DNA from: Actinomadura roseirufa | GTDB lineage: Bacteria > Actinomycetota > Actinomycetes > Streptosporangiales > Streptosporangiaceae | Assembly: GCF_900659635.1 (NCBI RefSeq) | Contig: NZ_CAACVB010000030.1 | Location: 1-52,010, forward strand | Direction of reading: 5' to 3' | DNA length: 52,010 nucleotides | In this document: piece after piece, positions 46,297-52,010 of the stretch | Position numbering within the stretch: position 1 is the first letter of the stretch | Layout: every line of letters begins with the position of its first letter | Made by a program: the position numbers and the translations under genes | The notes under the pieces: model-generated | What the model was told of the DNA's origin: nothing | Seen by the model: only the letters and a program-made list of their open reading frames with translations | Database searches by the model: none

Positions 46297-47346
46297 ATGA
46301 CGGCGCCGACAAGGACGGGAACGCCGCATACAATGACCCGCTTCGCCCTCTGGCTCGGGAAGAACGCCGACGCCTTCATCGCGCTCATCCTCGCCGTCAC
46401 CGTCGCCGTGCTCGGTCTCGGGGTGAACCTGCCGAACGAGGACGAGATCACCAACAGCGCGATCCTCGCCGTGATCGGCCTGCTGGCGACGTCGGTGCTG
46501 CGCGACCGGCAGCGGCGGATCCCGGTGGAGGCCGAGGTCCGCGACACGCTGCGGGAGTCCTCGGCCACCCTGGGCGAGCTGAGCGACAGGCTGAGCCGCA
46601 TCGAGGCGTTCGAGGACGTCCTCTCCGACACCAGGCGCGCGCTCGACGAGACCACGGTCGTGCGCGTCATCAGCGGCGCGCAGGTCGCGCAGGTGCTCCA
46701 GGAGGCGCGCCGCGACACCGACCGCTGGTTCTTCAAGGGCGGCACCGGCACCTACATCCGCGCCAAGACGCTGCCGGAGACCGTGGCGGCGGCGCGCCGC
46801 GAGCGCCGCACGCTGCTGTTCCGCCTGGAGATCCTCGACCCCACGAACGTGGAGGTCTGCGAGGCGTACGCGCGGCACCGCCGCTCGGTGTCGGACGGGC
46901 CGGACGCGACCGGCGAGCCGTGGACGCTGGAGCGCACCCGCAAGGAGGCGTACGCGACGATCCTCGCGGCCTGCTGGCACAAGCAGCGGTTCGGGATGCT
47001 CGACATCGACATCGGCCTCGCGCGGACGATGACGACGCTGCGCTACGACCTGGCGTCCTCGCGAGTGGTGGTCACCCGCGACGACCCGCGCGGCGAGGCG
47101 CTCGTCGTGGACAGCACCAAGTTCTACTACGGCTGGGTGAGCGCGGAGCTGCAGACCAGCCTGGACCAGGCCCGCCGCGTCCCGGTCGAGCAGGCGCGGC
47201 TGGCGCCGCTGGACGACGAGCCGACCGTCGAGGAGGTCCGCAAGCTGTTCGAGGTGATCGGCGTCGACCTCGCGCACGGCTACACCGACCGGGACGTCAT
47301 CGAGATCATCCGTAAGGCGCTGCGCGCGAAGGACCCGTACGAGTGA
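46297..47346 (+). CDS. Two-TM membrane protein with an unrecognised soluble domain
   Basis: 349 aa from ATG at 46297; GTG 46288 and ATG 46333 are alternatives. Two helices near the start ([16 protein letters not shown] and ILAVIGLLATSVL) are separated by a short acidic loop. A helical linker (residues about 72-120) then leads to a conserved-looking domain: RWFFKGGTGTYIRAKTLPE, LEILDPTNVEVCEAYARHR, AACWHKQRFGMLDIDIGLA, TLRYDLASSRVV, STKFYYGWVSAEL and a C-terminal helical part ending RAKDPYE. I recall similar blocks in other actinobacterial proteins but cannot name a family. It is followed by a cupin gene after 13 bp. Confidence 0.7.
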   Translation: MTAPTRTGTPHTMTRFALWLGKNADAFIALILAVTVAVLGLGVNLPNEDEITNSAILAVIGLLATSVLRDRQRRIPVEAEVRDTLRESSATLGELSDRLSRIEAFEDVLSDTRRALDETTVVRVISGAQVAQVLQEARRDTDRWFFKGGTGTYIRAKTLPETVAAARRERRTLLFRLEILDPTNVEVCEAYARHRRSVSDGPDATGEPWTLERTRKEAYATILAACWHKQRFGMLDIDIGLARTMTTLRYDLASSRVVVTRDDPRGEALVVDSTKFYYGWVSAELQTSLDQARRVPVEQARLAPLDDEPTVEEVRKLFEVIGVDLAHGYTDRDVIEIIRKALRAKDPYE

Positions 47347-47359
47347 GCGGGCGGCGGCG

Positions 47360-48085
47360 ATGAGGTACGAGGAGATCCGCGGGGAGATCGCCGCCGGGAC
47401 CGCGGCGCGGACGCTGCCGGCGTGGGCGGAGGGCGTCGTCCGGGACGTCATCGCGGGCCGCTCCCCCGTCCCCGCCATCCGGCACCCCCTGGGCTTCCTG
47501 TGCCTGCCCGTGGAGCGGACCGGTGAGCTCGGGGTGTGCCTGCACATCTGGACGCCCGAGGTGCGGGCCGTCCCGTCCACCACCTCCGCGGTGCACTGCC
47601 ACAGCTGGGACCTGCTCAGCTTCGTGCTGTACGGGACGGTGCGCAACGTCCGCATGGAGGTGGACGAGACCGGTCCGGGCGGCGCGCCGAGCCCTTCCGC
47701 GGCCCCGGAGGGCACGGGCCCCGGGCAGCAGATCTTCGAGGTCGTCAGCAGGGGCGACGTCGACGAGCTGCGGGCCACGGGCCGCGCCGTCCGCTGCGTC
47801 CCGGCCCGTTCGCGCACCCACCGGACGGGCGAGTCGTACACTCTGCCCGCGGGCGTGTTCCACAGCACGCTGATAGAGGACGGCTTGGACGCGGCCACCG
47901 TCGCCCTGGGCCGGCAAACGCCGGGCGGTGGCGACCTGTCGCTCGGCCCGCTGGACGTCCCGACGCACCGGGTGCACCGTTCGCGTACCGAACCCGAGGA
48001 CGCGGCGCGCGCGCTCCGCCGCTCGGCTCGCGCGATCGCCGGCGCCCACCCGCGCCCTCGGCACCACTGGGAGGCCCGGCGGTAG
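47360..48085 (+). CDS. Metal-binding cupin-fold protein
   Basis: 241 aa. Cupin motif 1 is SAVHCHSWDLLSFVLYG (HxH) and motif 2 is YTLPAGVFHSTLIE (PxGxxH), with an insert of about 50 residues between. The N-terminus is helical, and there is a basic C-terminal tail (RRSARAIAGAHPRPRHH). The family resembles cysteine-dioxygenase/RmlC-like cupins, but no substrate can be named. It lies 13 bp after the 2-TM gene and 33 bp before an IMPase-like gene, an apparent three-gene operon. Confidence 0.7.
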   Translation: MRYEEIRGEIAAGTAARTLPAWAEGVVRDVIAGRSPVPAIRHPLGFLCLPVERTGELGVCLHIWTPEVRAVPSTTSAVHCHSWDLLSFVLYGTVRNVRMEVDETGPGGAPSPSAAPEGTGPGQQIFEVVSRGDVDELRATGRAVRCVPARSRTHRTGESYTLPAGVFHSTLIEDGLDAATVALGRQTPGGGDLSLGPLDVPTHRVHRSRTEPEDAARALRRSARAIAGAHPRPRHHWEARR

Positions 48086-48118
48086 GCCGGGCCCGACTCG
48101 ACCGACTGGAGAGTCCCG

Positions 48119-48988
48119 ATGAGATCCGGAACCCCGTCACCGGCCCTCCCGGTCGATCTCGCCGAGGCACGCCGCGTCGCGGTGGAGGCCGCGGAGGCGG
48201 CGGGGGCGCTGCTGCGCGCGGGCGTGGGAGGGCCGCTGGAGGTCCATCTCAAGGGCACCGGCGGCGACGTGGTGACCGAGCTGGACACGGCCGCGGAGGA
48301 GCTGATCCTCGGGCGGCTGCGGGCGGCGTATCCCGGGCACCGCGTCATCGCGGAGGAGTCGGGTGTGCTCGACGGCGCGCCCGGCGAGGAGATGGTCTGG
48401 CTGGTCGATCCGCTGGACGGCACGAACAACGTCGCGATCGGGATGCCGGTGTACGCGGTGGGGCTCGCCCTGTGCGCGCGCGCCACCCCTGTCTTGGGCG
48501 TCGTCCACGACCCGGTGACGGGGCGGACGTGGTCGGCGGTGCGCGGGGAGGGCGCGCGCGGCCCGGACGGGGCGCCGCTCACGCTGGCCGAGCGGCCGCG
48601 GCCGGGCCGGGACCGCAACCCCGTGCTGGCCTGGACGCAGGGTCACCAGGTGACGGCCGGCGATCCGGTGGCGAGCGGGCTGCGCTCGGCGCTGGAGCTG
48701 CGCTGTGCCCGGATGCTGCAGCTGTGGGCGCCGCTGGTGGCGTGGACGATGCTGGCGCGCGGCGACATCGACGGGATCGTCGGCTATCTGCCCGAGATCG
48801 TGGACCTGCCGCCGGGCGCGCTGCTCGCGGCGGAGGCCGGCGTGCGGCTGCGCCGCCTGGACGGCGAGCCGTACGAGCTGGGCATCGACCGCCCGCCGTC
48901 CGAGCTGGGGTTCGTGGCCGCGCGTCCCGAACTGCTCGGCGGCCTCCTGGAGACCACGGGACGAGTGCTCGGCGGGATCGCGCCCTAG
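48119..48988 (+). CDS. Inositol monophosphatase-family phosphatase
   Basis: 289 aa. Metal-site motifs: KGTGGDVVTELDTAAE, RVIAEESG (Glu79/Glu80) and VDPLDGTNN (Asp97, Asp100). The third motif normally read as WDxAAG appears as IVDLPPGALLAAEAG, keeping the Asp but changing its surroundings, so this may be a variant with a different substrate (inositol phosphate, bisphosphate nucleotide or fructose bisphosphate are family options). Co-oriented with the cupin and 2-TM genes. Confidence 0.82.
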   Translation: MRSGTPSPALPVDLAEARRVAVEAAEAAGALLRAGVGGPLEVHLKGTGGDVVTELDTAAEELILGRLRAAYPGHRVIAEESGVLDGAPGEEMVWLVDPLDGTNNVAIGMPVYAVGLALCARATPVLGVVHDPVTGRTWSAVRGEGARGPDGAPLTLAERPRPGRDRNPVLAWTQGHQVTAGDPVASGLRSALELRCARMLQLWAPLVAWTMLARGDIDGIVGYLPEIVDLPPGALLAAEAGVRLRRLDGEPYELGIDRPPSELGFVAARPELLGGLLETTGRVLGGIAP

Positions 48989-48997
48989 CCGCGGCCT

Positions 48998-49011
48998 CCG
49001 CGGGCCCGCGG
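48998..49011. terminator. GC palindrome between convergent genes
   Basis: CCGCGGGCCCGCGG is a perfect 14-bp palindrome in the 26-bp gap between the IMPase-like gene and the opposing transporter gene. It could act as a bidirectional terminator, although its loop would need melting of the central pairs. Confidence 0.35.
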
Positions 49012-49014
49012 GCG

Positions 49015-50340
49015 TCAGGGGGCCAGGAGAAGGGCCGCGACGGTGACGGCGCAGCCGAGGACGGCCAGGATCGTCCCGGTCAGGACGAACTTCAGGAGCG
49101 GCACCCGGACGTCCCACCGGCGGCACCACTCGAACCACAGGAGCGTGGCGAGCGACCCCCACGGGGTGATGACGGGACCCACGTTCGTCCCGATGAGCAG
49201 GGAGAGCAGCTGGTCCTTGTTGGAGGCGGGGACGGCGGACTCGCCCGCGACGTAGGCGGGCAGGTTGTTCAGGACGTTCGACAGCCCCCCACCGGCGAAC
49301 GCGGCCCGCAGCGCCCCGGCCGTCCCGTCGTCGTCGCCGACGAGCGATCGCATGACGTCGTCCAGGCCGTAGCGCTCCAGGGTGGGGACGACGAGGAACA
49401 GGCCCGTGACGAACACCAGGAGCTGCCAGGGGATCAGCGCGGGCCGCAGCGCCGTCCGGTCGCGCAGGGAGAAGGCGGCCACCGCCACGACCGCGGGGAC
49501 GGCGGCCGCGACGCCCAGCTGGACGCCGGTGTGGACGCCGGCGAGGATCGCGCCGATGAACAGCAGGCAGGCGAGGCCCGTCGCGAAGAACAGCACCCGG
49601 TCGCGGACGGGGGCGATCTCGGGCGGATCGTAGGCGTCCGCCCCGCGCATCCCCCGGCGCCAGTAGAACGTCCACAGCAGCGCCATCGTGACGGCGAGGA
49701 CGGCCAGTTGCGGCGCCCACATGCGGGCGGCGAACGCGGGGGTCTCCAGCGCCACCCGGTCGGCGGCGAGCAGGTTGGTCAGGTTCGATACGGGCAGCAG
49801 CAGGCTCGCGGTGTTGGCCAGCCACACGGTGGTCATGGCGAGCGGCAGTGCGGCGATCCGCGCGCGCGCCGCCAGGGCGAGCATGACCGGTGTGAGCAGT
49901 ACGGCCGTCGTGTCGAGGTTCAGGAAGACGGTGTTGACCGATGCGAAGGCCACGCAGAGCAGGAACAGCGCGGCGTAGTTCCCGCCGCCCGCGCGCGCCA
50001 TCCGCTGGGCGATCGCGTCGAAGACGCCCGCCTCCTTGGTCAGCTCCGCCAGGACGATGACGGCGAACAGGAAGAGGAGCAGGGGCGCGATGCGCCCGAC
50101 GCTCGACCGCGCGGTGTCGGCCGGGAGCATGCCGGTGGCGACGAAGACCAACCCGAGCACGAGCACCCCGATGCGGATCCAGTCCAGGACGCCCAGCGAC
50201 CTGAGCAGGCCGGACACCCGGCTCGGCGGCTCGCCGGACAGGGCGCGGGGCGGAGCGGCACCGGCCTCGGGCGGACCGGCCGGACCGGGCGCGGCCGGTT
50301 CGGCCGGGGAGGGCTCGGACGGGGACGGCACGCGCGACAT
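49015..50340 (-). CDS. ArsB/NhaD-superfamily ion transporter
   Basis: 441 aa from the ATG before SRVPSPSEPS; upstream in-frame starts would run into the divergent gene. After a Pro/Ala-rich cytosolic leader (about 55 residues) there are roughly 10-11 membrane helices. Family segments include LLLFLFAVIVLAELTKEAGVF, VFLNLDTTAVLLTPV, GGLSNVLNNLPAYVAGES and LLIGTNVGPVITPWGSLATLL. These proteins export anions such as arsenite or exchange Na+/H+; no arsenic genes are nearby, so the substrate is undecided. Divergent from the TIR gene over 58 bp. Confidence 0.82.
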   Translation of the reverse strand: MSRVPSPSEPSPAEPAAPGPAGPPEAGAAPPRALSGEPPSRVSGLLRSLGVLDWIRIGVLVLGLVFVATGMLPADTARSSVGRIAPLLLFLFAVIVLAELTKEAGVFDAIAQRMARAGGGNYAALFLLCVAFASVNTVFLNLDTTAVLLTPVMLALAARARIAALPLAMTTVWLANTASLLLPVSNLTNLLAADRVALETPAFAARMWAPQLAVLAVTMALLWTFYWRRGMRGADAYDPPEIAPVRDRVLFFATGLACLLFIGAILAGVHTGVQLGVAAAVPAVVAVAAFSLRDRTALRPALIPWQLLVFVTGLFLVVPTLERYGLDDVMRSLVGDDDGTAGALRAAFAGGGLSNVLNNLPAYVAGESAVPASNKDQLLSLLIGTNVGPVITPWGSLATLLWFEWCRRWDVRVPLLKFVLTGTILAVLGCAVTVAALLLAP

Positions 50341-50398
50341 GATCCCATAGGCGGCACGGCGCGCCGCCCAGGACGCCCGGGCGCGCGATACTGGCGGC

Positions 50399-52010
50399 AT
50401 GACTCCCCCCGGCGACCTTTCCAGGCAGGAGCGCCCGACCGACTTCTTCATCAGCTACTCCCCCGCGGACGAGCGGTGGGCGTCGTGGATCGCCTGGCAG
50501 CTGGAGGCCGCGGGGCACCGGACGATGATGCAGGCGTGGGACTTCGTGCCCGGCACCAACTTCATCGACTTCATGGACCGCGGCCTCTCCGAGGCGAAGG
50601 CGGTCGTCGCCGTGCTGTCGAGCCGCTACCTGCGCTCGCGGTACGGGCGGCTGGAGTGGATGGCCGCGCTGCGCGCCGACCCCGACGACCCGGCGCGCAA
50701 GCTGGTCACGGTGCGGATCGAGGACTGCCCGATCGACGGGCTGCTGTCCACGATCACCTACGTGGACCTGGTCGGCGTGGCGGACGAGGAGGCCGCGCGC
50801 GGCCTGCTCATGCGGCGCATCCAGGAGGCCCTGGCGGGCCACGCGCGGCCTCGGAACGGGCCGGGGTTCCCCGGCGGCGGGCCGTCCCGTCCGGGCGGCT
50901 CCGCGCCGCTCCTGGGTCGCCTGGAGCATGGCGAAGCGGAGGGCGGCGGGGCCGGAGGTCCGGGCCTGCCCGCGCAGACCGGGGAGCGGGCGGTGCGGCG
51001 CGCCCCGGTGGCCCCGCCCGCCTTCCCCGCCGGGGACGGGACGTCCCCGGCGGCGCGCGAGCACGTGAGCGTGCTGCACGTGTCGGGGCCGCGGTTCGGC
51101 CGGACGCTCGCCGAGCCGGGCGAGCCCACCACGGCGACCGAGCTCCAGGACCGCATCTGGAGCGACGTGACGCGGCTGGCCGACGCCGGGGTCCCGCGGC
51201 CGGACCTGCTCGTCGTGACCGGCAACCTCACCCACTCGGGCAGCCGCAAGGAGTTCACCGAGGCGCTGTCGTTCCTGACGAGCCTGCGCGCGCTGCTCGG
51301 CCTGGAGGCACAGCGGGTGGTGATCGTCCCCGGCACCCGCGACGTCACGCGCGCCGCGTGCCAGGCCTACTTCTCCAGCTGTGAGGCCGACGACATCGAG
51401 CCGCAGCCGCCGTACTGGCCGAAGTGGCGGCATTTCGCCGGGCTGTTCAAGGAGTTCTACCAGGGCCTGGACTCGCTGGTCTTCGACAGCGCCCAGCCCT
51501 GGACGCTGTTCCCCGTCCCGGACCTGCGGGTCGTCGTGGCGGGACTCAACTCGACGCTGCCGCAGACGCACCGCGAGGAGGACCGCTACGGCCGGGTCGG
51601 GCAGGCCCAGGCCGCGTGGTTCAACGAGCGGCTGCGGCACTTCGAGGACGAGGGCTGGCTGCGGCTCGGCGCGCTGGAGCACGCGCCGCTGACCGGCGAG
51701 CCCGGCGCGCTCCGCGACCCCGAGACGGTGGAGACGCTGCTGGGCGGGCACGTCAACGTGTTCTTCCAGGGCACGCCGTCGGAGCTCGGGGCCGTGCCAC
51801 TGCTGGACTCCGGCGCGCCGTCCGTCCCGGCGCTCGGGCCCGGCCGCCACCAGAGCGTCGTCGTGCGGCGGGAGGGCCTGGAGCGGTGGATCCCCGAGGA
51901 CGCGGCGCGGCGCGGCCCCGAGCGGCTGGCGGCGTCCTGGGCCCGCGTCCACGGAGCGTTCCCGCCGCCGAGCGGGCCGCAACTTCTTCACCCTGTTCTT
52001 CATCCCGGTC
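50399..52010 (+). CDS. TIR-domain protein with degenerate calcineurin-like phosphoesterase domain (3' end outside window)
   Basis: At least 537 codons; it runs off the right edge. Residues 13-145 form a TIR domain: DFFISYSPAD, then QAWDFVPGTNF, and SSRYLRSRYGRLEW with Glu86 in the position used by NAD-cleaving TIR enzymes. A Gly/Pro linker (150-215) leads to a calcineurin-type fold (221-490) in which canonical motifs are altered: SGPRF for SDLHF, TGNLT for TGDLT, PGTRDV for PGNHDV, EHAP for HHP and GTPS for GHTH. It is therefore likely a non-catalytic sensor. The last 40-50 bases show a possible frame change. Confidence 0.75.
   Translation, partial: MTPPGDLSRQERPTDFFISYSPADERWASWIAWQLEAAGHRTMMQAWDFVPGTNFIDFMDRGLSEAKAVVAVLSSRYLRSRYGRLEWMAALRADPDDPARKLVTVRIEDCPIDGLLSTITYVDLVGVADEEAARGLLMRRIQEALAGHARPRNGPGFPGGGPSRPGGSAPLLGRLEHGEAEGGGAGGPGLPAQTGERAVRRAPVAPPAFPAGDGTSPAAREHVSVLHVSGPRFGRTLAEPGEPTTATELQDRIWSDVTRLADAGVPRPDLLVVTGNLTHSGSRKEFTEALSFLTSLRALLGLEAQRVVIVPGTRDVTRAACQAYFSSCEADDIEPQPPYWPKWRHFAGLFKEFYQGLDSLVFDSAQPWTLFPVPDLRVVVAGLNSTLPQTHREEDRYGRVGQAQAAWFNERLRHFEDEGWLRLGALEHAPLTGEPGALRDPETVETLLGGHVNVFFQGTPSELGAVPLLDSGAPSVPALGPGRHQSVVVRREGLERWIPEDAARRGPERLAASWARVHGAFPPPSGPQLLHPVLHPG

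Noticed and set aside
49015..50340. Arsenical efflux pump annotation (arsB)
   Set aside because: The superfamily match is good but no arsR, arsC or arsA is nearby and specificity cannot be read from the sequence.
48137..52003. Minus-strand frame of nearly 1,300 codons
   Set aside because: It crosses two convincing genes on the opposite strand and the transporter gene in another frame.

Overview
The window is very GC-rich, gene-dense, and has strongly G/C-biased third codon positions. Gene order and family content point to a filamentous actinomycete; an Actinomadura-like (Thermomonosporaceae) host is my inference from the pyrG-to-der synteny and the general gene set, not something one marker proves. 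No rRNA, tRNA, CRISPR array or insertion sequence was recognised. Two genes run off the edges: modC on the left, and a TIR-domain gene on the right.

Layout. 0-2.5 kb (minus): molybdate uptake modABC with a MopR-like HTH/TOBE regulator. 2.6-4.5 kb: an unusual deoxyribosyltransferase-like/Nudix fusion and a small membrane protein. 4.5-16.2 kb (minus): a conserved actinobacterial block, pyrG, Nudix (ADP-ribose pyrophosphatase-like), xerD, parA-like, a small RHH protein, a SecD-P1-like membrane protein, scpA, scpB, rluB, aroH, tyrA, cmk, der, joining chromosome segregation, CTP and cytidylate metabolism, tyrosine synthesis and ribosome maturation. 16.2-17.2 kb: about 1 kb of gene-free DNA with irregularly spaced degenerate repeats. 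17.2-18.9 kb: a very long coiled-coil protein with internal DNA-level repeats. 19.3-20.2 kb: proline iminopeptidase.

20.7-27.3 kb (plus): a complete compatible-solute locus. ectABCD makes ectoine and 5-hydroxyectoine; ehuBCDA encodes the matching uptake ABC transporter. A strong 42-bp hairpin and a polypyrimidine tract separate the halves. 27.4-29.1 kb: divergent HD-domain protein and GlxA-type AraC regulator. 29.3-32.2 kb: a large three-TM receptor-like protein with an extracellular type-1 periplasmic-binding domain. 32.3-42.3 kb: sugar isomerase-like TIM barrel, an ECF sigma factor with a membrane beta-propeller partner, a DesK/NarL-type two-component system, a 4-TM protein with an 18-bp palindrome upstream, a BBE-type flavoprotein oxidase, a secreted SGNH hydrolase, GNAT, APH-like kinase and alpha/beta hydrolase. 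42.7-46.1 kb: uvrB and an orphan histidine kinase.

46.3-52.0 kb: the accessory end. A 2-TM protein with an unrecognised soluble domain is followed at close spacing by a cupin and an inositol-monophosphatase-like protein. Then come an ArsB/NhaD-type transporter and, divergently, a TIR protein whose second domain looks like a calcineurin-type phosphoesterase that has lost nearly all metal-ligand motifs. The 46.3-49.0 kb trio and the TIR/pseudo-phosphoesterase gene are the best candidates for undescribed signalling or conflict biology. The large receptor at 29.3 kb and the deoxyribosyltransferase/Nudix fusion come next.
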